The notes under the pieces were generated by a model. It saw only the letters and a program-made list of their open reading frames with translations. It searched no databases and had not been told where the DNA came from. The position numbers were made by a program, and so were the translations under genes. A DNA stretch of 31,581 nt from Corynebacterium sp. (GTDB lineage: Bacteria > Actinomycetota > Actinomycetes > Mycobacteriales > Mycobacteriaceae). Below are positions 17,390 to 25,837 of this stretch, piece by piece (the stretch's first letter is position 1; each line of letters starts with the position of its first letter). The stretch spans positions 1 through 31,581 of the forward strand of contig JAKDIS010000017.1 of assembly GCA_030450335.1 (NCBI GenBank). Reading direction: 5' to 3'.

Positions 17390-17824
17390 TTACGACCGGG
17401 GCGTGTCGCCGTCGTCCTTACGCTCGTCGCCGTTGAACGGGTTGTCCATGGCCTCGTCCTGACGGTCCTCGAAGGGCTCCACGGTGTCGAAGTTCTCGAA
17501 CTCGGAGGCCGGAGCTTCCTCGGCCACGACGTTCTCCTCGACGGCCCCGTCGGCCTCGCCACCCTGGTCGGTCTCCACCAGCTTGAGCACGGCGGTGCGG
17601 TCCCAGGTGGTGGTCACGCCGGGTGCGAGCTCGACGTCGACGGTGGTGGTGCCCACCTCGACGAGCCGGGCGTGGATGCCCGAGGTCATCTGCACGATCA
17701 TTCCGGGTTCCAGCTGTGACTGGAAGGTCTTGATCTGATTGATCTGCTTCGACTGCTTACGCATCGACAGGACGGGCAGGCCGAGGAAGACAAGGACAAT
17801 CAGAATCAGAAGAAAGGGTTCCAT
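17390..17824 (-). CDS. yajC: Preprotein translocase accessory protein YajC
   Basis: 144 residues from ATG at 17824. One membrane segment (about 3-22) is followed by the conserved YajC core (QSKQINQIKTFQSQLEPGMIVQMTSGIHARLVEVGTTT is spread over residues 25-62), then an acidic tail. YajC is the small partner of SecDF. A GTG at 17842 would add six residues; neither start has a strong ribosome site, and the ATG places the membrane segment at the very N-terminus as in other YajC proteins. It lies 28 bases after ruvB and 160 before secD, linking the recombination and export genes. Confidence 0.9.
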   Translation of the reverse strand: MEPFLLILIVLVFLGLPVLSMRKQSKQINQIKTFQSQLEPGMIVQMTSGIHARLVEVGTTTVDVELAPGVTTTWDRTAVLKLVETDQGGEADGAVEENVVAEEAPASEFENFDTVEPFEDRQDEAMDNPFNGDERKDDGDTPRS

Positions 17825-17852
17825 GCGGCCAGTCTGCCACACGGGTGTTTGG

Positions 17853-18947
17853 TCACCTATCGGCCGGTTGTTCCAGTCCGAGGTGCCGCCAGGCCGCCGG
17901 CGTGGCGGTCCTCCCGCGGGGCGTGCGCGAGACCATACCGGCCCGCACCAGGTAGGGCTCGCAGACCTCCTCGACGGTGGTGGGTTCCTCCCCCACCGCG
18001 ACCGCCAGGGTGTTCACCCCGACGGGACCACCGTTGTGGCCACGCACCAGAGCGTCCAGGACCGCCCGGTCGAGCCGGTCGAGACCGAGCTCGTCGACGT
18101 CGAAGATCTGCAGCGCGGCGCGGGCGACGTCCACGCTGATCGTCCCGTCACCCTCGACCTCGGCGTAGTCACGCACGCGGCGCAGCAGGCGGTTGGCGAT
18201 ACGCGGGGTGCCCCGCGACCGGGAGGCGATCTCCACGGCGGCGTCCGCGGTCACGGTTACCCCGAGGATGCCGGCGGCGCGGGTGACCACACGGGTGAGG
18301 TCGGCGGTGTCGTAGAACTCCATCTGCGCGGTGAAGCCGAAGCGGTCGCGCAGCGGCCCGGTGAGCATGCCGGCACGCGTGGTGGCGCCGACGAGGGTGA
18401 ATTGCGGCAGTTCGATCGGGATCGAGGTAGCCCCGGGCCCCTTGCCCACGATCACGTCGATCCGGAAGTCCTCCATCGCCATGTAGAGCATCTCCTCCGC
18501 CGGGCGGGCCATGCGGTGGATCTCGTCGATGAACAGGACGTCGCCCTCGATGAGGTTCGACAGCATCGCCGCGAGGTCGCCGGCGCGTTCCAGGGCCGGC
18601 CCCGACGTCATGCGGACCGAGGAGCCGAGTTCCTGGGCGATGATCATGGCCATGGTCGTCTTACCGAGCCCGGGAGGCCCGGCGAGCAGCACGTGGTCGG
18701 GGGCGACGTTGCGCGCCTTCGCCCCGCCGAGGACCAGCTCCAGCTGGCTGCGGACCTTCGGCTGGCCGATGAACTCGCCCAGTGAGCGAGGACGCAGCGA
18801 GAGCTCGGCGTCGCCCTCCCCGGGCTGGGGCGTCGGCGAGAGGTCCTCGTTGACGCCGCTGCCGCTGCCGCCGAACCCTGCGCCTCCCCCGCTGTTCGTC
18901 ACCCCGGCCGAGCCGGTGTCGAACTCGGTGCGTTCGATGTCACCCAT
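17853..18947 (-). CDS. ruvB: Holliday junction branch migration helicase RuvB
   Basis: 364 residues. A Gly-rich N-terminal tail (about 12-32) precedes the AAA+ core: Walker [10 protein letters not shown] at 90-98, Walker [10 protein letters not shown] with DEIH at 141-144, sensor GATTRAG, then the C-terminal winged-helix domain with RTPRGR. It is the ATP-driven motor that moves Holliday junctions with RuvA. An AAGGAG ribosome site precedes the ATG at a good distance. It lies 29 bases after ruvA, so ruvCAB should be one transcript. The Gly-rich head is longer than in E. coli RuvB and probably disordered. Confidence 0.97.
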   Translation of the reverse strand: MGDIERTEFDTGSAGVTNSGGGAGFGGSGSGVNEDLSPTPQPGEGDAELSLRPRSLGEFIGQPKVRSQLELVLGGAKARNVAPDHVLLAGPPGLGKTTMAMIIAQELGSSVRMTSGPALERAGDLAAMLSNLIEGDVLFIDEIHRMARPAEEMLYMAMEDFRIDVIVGKGPGATSIPIELPQFTLVGATTRAGMLTGPLRDRFGFTAQMEFYDTADLTRVVTRAAGILGVTVTADAAVEIASRSRGTPRIANRLLRRVRDYAEVEGDGTISVDVARAALQIFDVDELGLDRLDRAVLDALVRGHNGGPVGVNTLAVAVGEEPTTVEEVCEPYLVRAGMVSRTPRGRTATPAAWRHLGLEQPADR

Positions 18948-18976
18948 CTGTTCTCCTTCTTGTACCGGTGCCCACG

Positions 18977-19621
18977 CTACCGTCGGCCACCGAGGTGGGC
19001 GAGCGCCCGGCGCAGGACGGTGGCGGTGTCCGCGGGCTCGGCAGCACCGCCGTCGCCGTCTGCACCAGTCGCGCTGATCTCGCGTACGGCCTTCTCCGCG
19101 TCACGTTCGGTGAAGCCGAGGCCGGTGAGTGCGTCGACGACCTGACCGGGCACCGCGTCGGCGAGCGGCTCGTCCTGCCCCACGCCACCATCGGCCGCTG
19201 TCGCGGTGGGCGCGACGGCGTACCCGTCGAGCTTGCCCTTGAGGTCCACGGCCATGCGCTCGGCAAGCCGCTTGCCGACCCCCGGGGCGCGCTGCAGGGC
19301 CTTGACGTCGCCCTCGGTGACGGCACGGGACAACTCGGCCGGGTCGAGCACCGACATCACGCCCATGGCCAGGCGGGCGCCCACGCCCGACACCGACTGC
19401 AGCAGGCCGAAGACCTCGCGCGAGGCGACGTCCGGGAACGCGAACAGGGTCTGCGAGTCCTCACGCACCACCATGGTGGTCAGCACGAAGACCTCCTCCC
19501 CGCGCGGCAGGGTGGCCAACGTCGGGGTCGTCGCCTGGCACTGGTAGCCGACGCCGGCGCACTCGATCACCACGGAGTCGAGCCTCTTGTCGATGACGGT
19601 GCCCCTCAATGAAGCAATCAC
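18977..19621 (-). CDS. ruvA: Holliday junction-binding protein RuvA
   Basis: 214 residues. The N-terminal OB fold starts [13 protein letters not shown]. Two helix-hairpin-helix stretches follow ([13 protein letters not shown] and [15 protein letters not shown]). After a linker rich in Ala/Asp comes the C-terminal domain that contacts RuvB ([19 protein letters not shown]). Its GTG start directly follows the TAA of ruvC with no base between; AAAGG at the end of ruvC serves as ribosome site, so translation is probably coupled. Confidence 0.96.
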   Translation of the reverse strand: MIASLRGTVIDKRLDSVVIECAGVGYQCQATTPTLATLPRGEEVFVLTTMVVREDSQTLFAFPDVASREVFGLLQSVSGVGARLAMGVMSVLDPAELSRAVTEGDVKALQRAPGVGKRLAERMAVDLKGKLDGYAVAPTATAADGGVGQDEPLADAVPGQVVDALTGLGFTERDAEKAVREISATGADGDGGAAEPADTATVLRRALAHLGGRR

Positions 19622-20176
19622 TTATGAACCTTTCGAGTCTGAGGCATCTGAGACCAGGGCCTGGTACGGCGAACGCCAGCAGTGACACACCGCCAGCGCG
19701 AGGGCGTCGGCGGCGTCCGCGGGTTTCGGCGGTTCCGACAGTCCGAGGATGCGGGTGATCATGTTGGTCATCTGGCGTTTGTCGGCCCGGCCGTTGCCGG
19801 AGACCGCCTTCTTGACCTCGCTGGGGGTGTACTGGTGCACGGGCAGGTTGCGGCGCGCGGCGCTGAGCATGAGTACCCCGACGGCGTGAGCGGTGTTCAT
19901 CACGGTGGACACGTTCCCGCGTTCGAAAACTCGTTCAATGGCCACCACGTCCGGACGGTAGTCGTCCATCCAGCTCTCGACCGCCTCGGAAAGCCGGCGC
20001 AGCCGCTGGGGAAGCTCGACCTCCGCCGGCGTGCGCACCACACCCACGGCGACCGGCACCACGGAGCGCCCCTGACCGGAACGCACCACCGACAGCCCAC
20101 ACCGGGTCAGACCAGGGTCGATACCCATCACGAGCAGTCCCTGCGCCGCCGGGGTGGAGCGTGGTTGCCCTGTCAC
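19622..20176 (-). CDS. ruvC: Holliday junction resolvase RuvC
   Basis: 184 residues from GTG at 20176. The RNase H-like fold keeps the four acidic catalytic residues: D20 in [12 protein letters not shown]81 in VVAIERVF, and D154 and D157 in [11 protein letters not shown]. It cuts Holliday junctions symmetrically. The frame is open upstream to 20275, but the GTG at 20176 is preceded by GAGGAG at 7 bases and gives the normal length. A -10-like TATGTT (20228-20223) and an overlapping LexA-like box lie about 50 bases upstream, suggesting DNA-damage control of ruvCAB. Confidence 0.95.
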   Translation of the reverse strand: MTGQPRSTPAAQGLLVMGIDPGLTRCGLSVVRSGQGRSVVPVAVGVVRTPAEVELPQRLRRLSEAVESWMDDYRPDVVAIERVFERGNVSTVMNTAHAVGVLMLSAARRNLPVHQYTPSEVKKAVSGNGRADKRQMTNMITRILGLSEPPKPADAADALALAVCHCWRSPYQALVSDASDSKGS

Positions 20177-20222
20177 CTGTCTGCTCCTCACCATGATCGC
20201 CCGTGCACACCTTCGCGACCTG

Positions 20223-20242
20223 AACATAGCACACCTGTACGA
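20223..20242 (-). promoter_or_regulatory. Candidate ruvC promoter with overlapping LexA (SOS)-like box
   Basis: On the minus strand the 16-base sequence TCGTACAGGTGTGCTA (20242-20227) matches the actinobacterial LexA pattern TCGAACA-NN-TGTTCGA at 11 of its 14 defined positions. Its end overlaps TATGTT (20228-20223), the best -10 for ruvC. ruvC is a known SOS gene in mycobacteria, so position and function agree. The mismatches at positions 4, 13 and 15 leave doubt. Confidence 0.5.
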
Positions 20243-20283
20243 AAGCCGCGGGCCACGTGCCGCGAACTCCCCCAACGTGACTT

Positions 20284-20312
20284 ATGACCGGCACCGCGGC
20301 GTCGGGTAGCAT
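20284..20312 (+). promoter_or_regulatory. Candidate promoter of the DUF3817 gene
   Basis: ATGACC (20284-20289) and TAGCAT (20307-20312) are 17 bases apart. The ATG of the gene is only 9 bases after the -10, so the mRNA would have a leader of at most a few bases. No ribosome-binding sequence is present before the ATG, which fits. Confidence 0.45.
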
Positions 20313-20321
20313 CAGCAGCCG

Positions 20322-20768
20322 ATGACTCCTCTGAAAATATACCGGACCACCGCAATCATCGAGGCCGTGACCTGGGGGCTGCTGATCCTCGGGATGATCC
20401 TCAAGTACACCGGCGTGACCGAGGCAGGTGTCTCCGCCGCCGGCCCGATCCACGGACTGGCCTTCCTGGCCTTCGTCGTGGTGACCGTCCTCGTGTGGAT
20501 GAACAACCGCTGGAGTGCCGGCCAGGGCATCCTGGGCCTGTTCTCCGCCGTCGTCCCCTTCGCCACCGTCCCCTTCGAGATGGCCGTGGCCAACCGGGGT
20601 GGGCTGGACGGCCCGTGGCGTACCGAGGCCGGCCCCGGGGCACCCCTCGGCGACCGGATCCTCGCGGTACTGGTGGGACGTCCCTACCTGTCCGCCGGAA
20701 CCCTCGCCGTGGTCGTGCTGCTCGTCTTCGGCGGCCTGCTGGTCGTCGGCCCGCCCTTCGGCGGGTAG
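20322..20768 (+). CDS. DUF3817 small integral membrane protein
   Basis: 148 residues with three or four membrane segments. The pattern begins IYRTTAIIEAVTWGLLILGMILKY, continues with GPIHGLAFLAFVVVTVLVW and a PFATVPFE segment, and ends with a last hydrophobic helix, as in the actinobacterial DUF3817 family. Function unknown. It is the only plus-strand gene in this 20-kb stretch, divergent from ruvC and convergent with yebC, whose stop lies 7 bases past its own. A promoter immediately upstream suggests a leaderless or almost leaderless transcript. Confidence 0.85.
   Translation: MTPLKIYRTTAIIEAVTWGLLILGMILKYTGVTEAGVSAAGPIHGLAFLAFVVVTVLVWMNNRWSAGQGILGLFSAVVPFATVPFEMAVANRGGLDGPWRTEAGPGAPLGDRILAVLVGRPYLSAGTLAVVVLLVFGGLLVVGPPFGG
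20750..20765. terminator. Possible hairpin at the DUF3817/yebC convergence
   Basis: CCCGCC (20750-20755) and GGCGGG (20760-20765) form a perfect 6-pair stem with a CTTC loop. It lies in the last codons of the DUF3817 gene and about 10 bases past the yebC stop on the other strand. There is no T-run. It may end yebC transcription. Confidence 0.35.
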
Positions 20769-20775
20769 CGGGACG

Positions 20776-21528
20776 TCAGGCGTCGAGTTCCGCCAGGACC
20801 TCGTCGGAGACGTCCATGTTCGTGAACACGTCCTGGACGTCGTCGGACTCCTCGAGGACGTCGATGAGGCGGAAGATCTTCTTCGCGCCCTCGGCGTCCA
20901 ACGGGACCTCGACGTCGGCCCGGTAGTCCGGGTCGGCGGAGTCGTACTCGATGCCGTTCTCGTCCAGCGCGCTGCGCACGTTGGTCAGGTCGGACAGGCT
21001 GGAGACGATCTCGAACTTCTCGCCGAGGTCGTTGACCTCGTCTGCGCCCGCGTCGAGCACGGCCATGAGCAGGTCGTCCTCGGTGTGGTCGGCCTTGTCC
21101 AGGATCACGACACCCTTGCGCTCGAACAGGTAGGACACCGAACCGGCGTCCGCCATGTTCCCGCCGTTCTTGTTCATCGCGGTACGCACGTCCGTGGTGG
21201 CGCGGTTGCGGTTGTCGGTGAGGCACTCGATGAGCACCGCGACACCGTTGGGACCGTAACCCTCGTAGACGATGGTCTCCCAGTCCGCACCGCCGGCCTC
21301 CTCGCCGGAGCCGCGCTTGCGGGCGCGCTCGATGTTGTCGTTGGGGACCGAAGCCTTCTTGGCCTTCTTGATCATGTCGTCGAGGGTCGGGTTCGCCGAC
21401 GGGTCCCCACCACCGGTGCGGGCAGCGACCTCGATGTTCTTGATCAGCTTCGCGAACTCCTTGCCGCGCTTGGCGTCATTCGCAGCTTTCTTGTGCTTCG
21501 TTGTCGCCCATTTAGAGTGGCCGCTCAT
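20776..21528 (-). CDS. yebC: YebC/PmpR-family protein (translation or transcription factor)
   Basis: 250 residues, full family length. It starts [23 protein letters not shown], the hallmark YebC N-terminus, with [24 protein letters not shown] and [28 protein letters not shown] text further on, and an acidic C-terminal domain. The family was long called transcriptional regulators; recent work links members to ribosome function at proline stretches. It lies 84 bases after pdxT. TATCAT near 21561 could be its own -10. Neighbours ruvC and pdxT are conserved in this order. Confidence 0.94.
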   Translation of the reverse strand: MSGHSKWATTKHKKAANDAKRGKEFAKLIKNIEVAARTGGGDPSANPTLDDMIKKAKKASVPNDNIERARKRGSGEEAGGADWETIVYEGYGPNGVAVLIECLTDNRNRATTDVRTAMNKNGGNMADAGSVSYLFERKGVVILDKADHTEDDLLMAVLDAGADEVNDLGEKFEIVSSLSDLTNVRSALDENGIEYDSADPDYRADVEVPLDAEGAKKIFRLIDVLEESDDVQDVFTNMDVSDEVLAELDA

Positions 21529-21612
21529 CGTCTACCTGATCTCCCATTGGTCGGGTGCTTGACGAACCCATGATAGTGCACCACACCGAAACACCGGTTC
21601 ACCGCACCGTGT

Positions 21613-22260
21613 TCACCCGTGATGCGGTGACTTCCGCGCCTGCGCTGACTCCCCCACCATCGTGAGGAAGTACCGGTGCAGCCGGTCGTCGCCGGTGAGT
21701 TCCGGGTGGAAGGACAGCCCCAGGACGGGGCCCTGACGGACCGCGACGACGGCACCGTGCGCCGGGCCGCCGTCGTCGACGCGGGACAGCACCTCGACGT
21801 CCTCGCCGACCCGCTCGACCCACGGCGCGCGGATGAACACCGCGTGCACCGGGTCGCCGGTGGCACCGGTGACGCCGGCGACGTCGAGGTCCGTCTCGAA
21901 GGAGTCGACCTGACGTCCGAAGGCGTTGCGGCGCACCGTCACGTCCAGGGCGTTCAGGCAGTGCGCGTCCGCGCGCGTGTCCAGGATCTCGCTGCCCAGC
22001 AGGATCAGGCCAGCGCACGTGCCGAAGCAGGGCAGTCCGTCGGCGATCAGGGAACGCAGGGGCTCCAGCATCCCGCCGAGCTCCATGAGCTTCGACATCG
22101 TGGTGGACTCCCCACCGGGGAACACGAGGCCGTCGAGGCCCTCCAGATGACCCGGACGGCGCACCAGACGCGTGCGCGCGCCCAGGCCCTCCAGCATGCG
22201 GACATGCTCCACGACCCCGCCCTGCAGGGCCAGCACACCGATGAGTGGACGTTCGCTCAC
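21613..22260 (-). CDS. pdxT: Pyridoxal 5'-phosphate synthase glutaminase subunit PdxT
   Basis: 215 residues. Class I-type glutaminase: GVLALQGGVVEHV at the start, FPGGESTTM at 47-55, the catalytic Cys82 in GTCAGLILL, and the His185/Glu187 pair in SFHPE. It releases ammonia from glutamine and passes it to PdxS for PLP synthesis. Its GTG follows the tesB TAA with no base between; AGGGGAAG at the end of tesB acts as ribosome site. Its partner pdxS is two genes upstream rather than adjacent. Confidence 0.96.
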   Translation of the reverse strand: MSERPLIGVLALQGGVVEHVRMLEGLGARTRLVRRPGHLEGLDGLVFPGGESTTMSKLMELGGMLEPLRSLIADGLPCFGTCAGLILLGSEILDTRADAHCLNALDVTVRRNAFGRQVDSFETDLDVAGVTGATGDPVHAVFIRAPWVERVGEDVEVLSRVDDGGPAHGAVVAVRQGPVLGLSFHPELTGDDRLHRYFLTMVGESAQARKSPHHG

Positions 22261-23163
22261 TTACTTCCCCTGAAGGTCGGTCTTGATCGGCACGGACTGC
22301 TTCCCCTCGGCCAGGGACCGGGTAAGACCCTCCTGGGTCACCGTCGCCACCAGGTCGCCCTGCTGGTTGAAGATCCGGCCCGTGGTCAGCGCGCGCCCAC
22401 CGTGGGCGGACGGCGAGGACTGGTCGTAGAGCAGCCACTCGTCGGCCCGGAACGGGCGCATGAACCACATGGCGTGGTCCAACGACGCCTCCTGGACCGG
22501 CTCGTCGCGGTGCGGGACCAGCGCCGAACCCAGCAGGGTCATGTCCGACATGTACGCCAGGGTGCAGATGTGGAAGGTCTCGTCGTCCGGCAGCGGCACC
22601 TTCGACTTGAACCACACCACCTGCTGGGAGGCGGCGCCGGGGCTCTTCTCCCACATCTCCGGCGGGACGATGCGGATGTCCCAGTCCTCCCAGTCCTTGG
22701 CGAAGGCGCGGACCAGCGGACGGTCGGAGTCCACCTGCGGACGGATCTCCTCCGGCGGCGGCACCTTGCGGACGATGTCCGAATGCTCCGGGCCCTCGTC
22801 ACCGCGTACGTGGAAGCTGGCCTGCATCACGAACAACGTCCGGCCGTCCTGCACGGCGCGCACGGAGCGCACCCGGAACGAGCGGCCGTTGCGCACCTCG
22901 TCGACGAGGTACACGGTCGGACGGTCCGAGTTGCCCGGCCCCACGAAGTACCCGTGCAGCGAGTGCACCCGGTACTCCGCGCCCACCGTGCGTGTGGCGG
23001 CGACGAGGGACTGTGCAGCCACCTGGCCACCGAAGGTGCGCGAGAGCGCCGACGGGATGACCTGGCCGCGGAAGATCCCCGGCTCGATCTGCTCGAGATC
23101 GAGGACGTCGGTGATCCGCGGCCGACGACCGTCGGCAGGCTGGGCAGACTGGGCGTCAGACAT
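22261..23163 (-). CDS. tesB: Acyl-CoA thioesterase II (TesB)
   Basis: 300 residues with the double hot-dog layout of TesB. The first half has FRGQVIPSALSRTFGGQVAAQSLVAA and VHSLHGYFVGPGNSDRP. The second half has ASLDHAMWFMRPFRADEWLLYDQSSPSAHGGRALTTGRIF, which contains the typical D...H and S/T...Q regions. It hydrolyses acyl-CoA to free acid and CoA in the cytoplasm. The ATG follows the pdxS TGA with no spacer, and its TAA touches the pdxT GTG, so it is locked into the PLP-synthase unit. In M. tuberculosis the equivalent genes also lie together. Confidence 0.95.
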   Translation of the reverse strand: MSDAQSAQPADGRRPRITDVLDLEQIEPGIFRGQVIPSALSRTFGGQVAAQSLVAATRTVGAEYRVHSLHGYFVGPGNSDRPTVYLVDEVRNGRSFRVRSVRAVQDGRTLFVMQASFHVRGDEGPEHSDIVRKVPPPEEIRPQVDSDRPLVRAFAKDWEDWDIRIVPPEMWEKSPGAASQQVVWFKSKVPLPDDETFHICTLAYMSDMTLLGSALVPHRDEPVQEASLDHAMWFMRPFRADEWLLYDQSSPSAHGGRALTTGRIFNQQGDLVATVTQEGLTRSLAEGKQSVPIKTDLQGK

Positions 23164-24075
23164 TCACCAGCCCCGCTCTGCCAGACGGTGGGGCTCCGGG
23201 ATCTCGTCGACGTTGATGCCGACCATGGCCTCACCGAGACCGCGCGAGACCGAGGCCACCGTGGCGGCGTCCTCGTAGTTGAGCGTGGCCTGCACGATCG
23301 CGCGGGCCCGCTTCTCCGGGTCGCCGGACTTGAAGATGCCCGAACCCACGAAGACGCCCTCGGCGCCGAGCTGCATCATCATCGCCGCGTCCGCCGGGGT
23401 GGCGATACCGCCGGCGGTGAACATCACCACGGGCAGCTTGCCGTTCTCGGCGACCTCGCGCACCAGCTCGTAGGGGGCCTGCAGCTCCTTGGCCGCCACG
23501 TAGAGCTCATCGGGCGCCATCGAGGTCAGCCGGTTGATCTCGCCGCGGATGGTGCGCATGTGGGTGACCGCGTTCGAGACGTCGCCGGTGCCGGCCTCGC
23601 CCTTGGAACGGATCATCGCCGCACCCTCGTTGATGCGACGCAGCGCCTCGCCGAGGTTCGTCGCGCCACAGACGAAGGGCACGGTGAAACCGAACTTGTC
23701 GATGTGGTTGGCGTAGTCGGCCGGGGTGAGGACCTCGGACTCGTCGATGAAGTCGACCCCGAGGCTCTCGAGCACCTGCGCCTCGACGAAGTGGCCGATG
23801 CGGGCCTTCGCCATCACCGGGATGGTGACGGCCTCGACGATGCCCTCGATCATGTCGGGGTCCGACATACGTGACACGCCGCCCTCGGCGCGGATGTCGG
23901 CGGGCACGCGCTCCAGTGCCATCACGGCGGTGGCGCCGGCGTCCTCGGCGATCTTCGCCTGCTCCGGGGTGACCACGTCCATGATCACACCCCCCTTGAG
24001 CATGTCGGCGAGGCCGCGCTTCACGCGCCCGGTACCCCTGGCTGCGACGTTGTCGGCACTGTTCTGCGTCATCAT
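23164..24075 (-). CDS. pdxS: Pyridoxal 5'-phosphate synthase lyase subunit PdxS
   Basis: 303 residues from the first of two adjacent ATGs (24075, 24072). The second fits better with AGAGG at 5 bases. The TIM-barrel protein keeps the two working lysines: K90 in VMAKARIGH and K158 in [10 protein letters not shown]. The segments [21 protein letters not shown] and [14 protein letters not shown] are nearly invariant in the family. It condenses ribose 5-phosphate, glyceraldehyde 3-phosphate and PdxT-derived ammonia to PLP. The 110-base gap upstream holds two GTGATC copies and a possible -10 (TAGAAT near 24126), so a new transcript probably begins here. Confidence 0.97.
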   Translation of the reverse strand: MMTQNSADNVAARGTGRVKRGLADMLKGGVIMDVVTPEQAKIAEDAGATAVMALERVPADIRAEGGVSRMSDPDMIEGIVEAVTIPVMAKARIGHFVEAQVLESLGVDFIDESEVLTPADYANHIDKFGFTVPFVCGATNLGEALRRINEGAAMIRSKGEAGTGDVSNAVTHMRTIRGEINRLTSMAPDELYVAAKELQAPYELVREVAENGKLPVVMFTAGGIATPADAAMMMQLGAEGVFVGSGIFKSGDPEKRARAIVQATLNYEDAATVASVSRGLGEAMVGINVDEIPEPHRLAERGW

Positions 24076-24091
24076 GACCTCTGATTCTCGA

Positions 24092-24117
24092 GTGATCTCG
24101 GTAGCCTAATGGTGATC
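24092..24117. promoter_or_regulatory. Two GTGATC copies upstream of pdxS
   Basis: GTGATC occurs at 24092-24097 and 24112-24117, exactly 20 bases (two helical turns) apart, just before the pdxS start. They could be a direct-repeat site for a regulator. A MocR-type regulator PdxR controls pdxST in C. glutamicum, but no such gene is here and its known motif is not evident. Low certainty. Confidence 0.25.
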
Positions 24118-24177
24118 AAGGCGCATTCTACCGGGCAAGACAGACCGTGCGGTCCACAGGGTGTGAATCAGATCGCG

Positions 24178-24195
24178 GACGCCCGTCAGGGCGTC
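24178..24195 (-). terminator. Hairpin at the end of the thrS-pimA gene series
   Basis: GACGCCC (24178-24184) and GGGCGTC (24189-24195) form a perfect 7-pair stem with a 4-base loop that contains the stop codon of the LemA-like gene. No T-run follows on the minus strand. It could limit read-through into pdxS. Confidence 0.4.
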
Positions 24196-24662
24196 TCCGA
24201 ACCCACCGACATCGCCTCGTAGTAGGCGGGCAGCGGGGCGGAGCCCGCCAGCCGGAACACCCGGATCACCGGGCGTCCCCGCAGGTCGCGCGTGTCGCCG
24301 ACGGCGTCGTTGTAGAACCGTGCCGCCAGGTCGACCTTCACCGACGCCTCGACGAACGCCGGATTGGCGATGTCCTCGGCGCGCAGTTGCCGCAGCAGGA
24401 CGTTCTCCGCGTCGGAGCGGGCGTCCATGTCCTCGGCGCGCAGGGCCACGGACGTGGTGCGTCCGGCGCTGCGCATCAGGTCCGGATGGATCGCGGAGAC
24501 CACCGCGGAGCGCGACTGCAGCGCCCCCTCGAGCGCCAGACGTGCGGCGTCGGTGCGGATGTGCAGCCGGTTGAGCCGCGAGGCGGTCAACGACAACCAC
24601 AGCCCCACCAACGCCAGGACCGCCACCACCACGACCAGGACAAGCAACCACACCGGGATCAT
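24186..24662 (-). CDS. LemA-like single-pass membrane protein, lacking the NUDIX domain of mycobacterial counterparts
   Basis: 158 residues. One strong N-terminal membrane segment (about 3-26) is followed by a helical domain. The text RLNRLHIRTDAARLALEGALQSRSAVV and FYNDAVGDTRDLRGRPVIRVFRLAG weakly resembles LemA proteins (N-terminal helix, helical bundle, FYNDAV). As I recall, the mycobacterial gene at this position (before pimA) encodes such a domain fused to a C-terminal NUDIX hydrolase; here no NUDIX box is present. Function unknown. ATG at 24662 overlaps the pimA stop by 4 bases, so it is coupled to the mannoside genes and may serve the cell envelope. Confidence 0.82.
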   Translation of the reverse strand: MIPVWLLVLVVVVAVLALVGLWLSLTASRLNRLHIRTDAARLALEGALQSRSAVVSAIHPDLMRSAGRTTSVALRAEDMDARSDAENVLLRQLRAEDIANPAFVEASVKVDLAARFYNDAVGDTRDLRGRPVIRVFRLAGSAPLPAYYEAMSVGSETP

Positions 24663-25837
24663 GACCTGCGCACCTTCCTGCCGTCGGTGACGACCGTCTC
24701 GTAGACCCGTTCGACCTGGGTGGTCACCCGATCCCAGTCGAAGTCGCGGCTACGCTCGTAACCGCGCTCGACGAGACGCGCGCGCCGTCCGTCATCGGCG
24801 AGCAGGTCCTTCACCGCGCGCGCCAGGTCGCGTGCCGAGCCGTTGGAGAACAACCGTCCGGCACGACCGTGGTCGGTCACCGCGCTGAAGGCGGGGATGT
24901 CGCTGGCCACCACGGCCGCGCCCGCGGCCATGGCCTCGACGAGCACGATGCCGAAACTCTCGCCGCCGGTGTTCGGAGCGACGTAGACGTCGGACGCCGC
25001 CAGCGCCGCAGCCTTGTCCGCCTCGCTGAGCCGGCCGAGGATGCGCACGGTGGCGCGGTCCTGCCCTGCTCCCTCCCCGGCTTCGTTGCCGCTGCCCTCC
25101 ACGAAACTCACCCGCGCCTTGCGCAGCGACTGCCTAAGTTCCTCGGTCTCACCACCGCCGACCACGACGACCTCGACGTCCGGCACCTCCCGCAGGATCC
25201 CCGGAAGCGCCTTGAGCAGCAACGGGAACCCCTTGCGCGGTTCGGTGAACCGGCCGAGGAACATCACGCGAGGACGGTCCGGGTCGAGCGCGGGCATCGG
25301 TGTGGCCGCCCGGTAGGTCGCGGTGTCCACCCCGTTGGGGATGAGCACCGGATCCCCGGACAGCATCTCGACCTGCCAGCGTCGCGCCTCCTCGGACACG
25401 GCGATACCTCCCTGGATGCGTTCCAGGAAGGGACGCAGCACCGGCAGGAAGACCTTGAGGACCAGGGACTCGCTCGCCGAGGCGTGGTAGGTCGCCACGA
25501 TCGGCCCGTCGGCCTTGGCCAGGGTGATCATGGAGTAACTCGGTGAGTTCGGTTCGTGGATGTGCACCACGTCGAAGTCGTGCCGGTCGATCCAGTCACC
25601 CAGGTGCCGCCAGGTGGACGGCCCGAATGCCAGCCGGGCGACCGACCCGTTGTACGGGATCGGGATGGCGGCACCGCCGAGCTCCACGAAGTCGGGGACC
25701 TCGGCGTCCTCCCCGCCCGGCCCGATCAGGCTGACCTCGTGGCCCCGACGGATGAGCTCGGTGCACAGGTCGACGGCGTGGATCTGGACCCCTCCCGGCT
25801 CGTCGAAGGAGTAGGGGCACACCATGCCGATCTTCAT
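24659..25837 (-). CDS. pimA: Phosphatidylinositol alpha-mannosyltransferase PimA
   Basis: 392 residues, GT-B fold of family GT4. Landmarks are PGGVQIHAVDL near 14-24, His118 in TYHAS (the numbering matches the active-site His of mycobacterial PimA), the donor-binding FLGRFTEPRKG, and the E-x7-E motif in ESFGIVLVEAM. It transfers mannose from GDP-mannose to phosphatidylinositol on the inner face of the membrane, the first step to phosphatidylinositol mannosides and lipomannan. A short Gly/Glu-rich insert (GSGNEAGEGAGQ) interrupts the second half. It overlaps patA and the LemA-like gene by 4 bases on each side. Confidence 0.95.
   Translation of the reverse strand: MKIGMVCPYSFDEPGGVQIHAVDLCTELIRRGHEVSLIGPGGEDAEVPDFVELGGAAIPIPYNGSVARLAFGPSTWRHLGDWIDRHDFDVVHIHEPNSPSYSMITLAKADGPIVATYHASASESLVLKVFLPVLRPFLERIQGGIAVSEEARRWQVEMLSGDPVLIPNGVDTATYRAATPMPALDPDRPRVMFLGRFTEPRKGFPLLLKALPGILREVPDVEVVVVGGGETEELRQSLRKARVSFVEGSGNEAGEGAGQDRATVRILGRLSEADKAAALAASDVYVAPNTGGESFGIVLVEAMAAGAAVVASDIPAFSAVTDHGRAGRLFSNGSARDLARAVKDLLADDGRRARLVERGYERSRDFDWDRVTTQVERVYETVVTDGRKVRRS

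Noticed and set aside
21676..23874. A 732-codon plus-strand open frame opposite pdxT, tesB and pdxS
   Set aside because: It crosses three well-supported genes and has no protein family features. Antisense frames of this kind arise from strong third-position GC bias.
24092..24117. GlxR or PdxR site before pdxS
   Set aside because: The GTGATC pair does not match the inverted TGTGA-N6-TCACA pattern of GlxR or the PdxR motif that I remember, so I list it only as a weak direct repeat.
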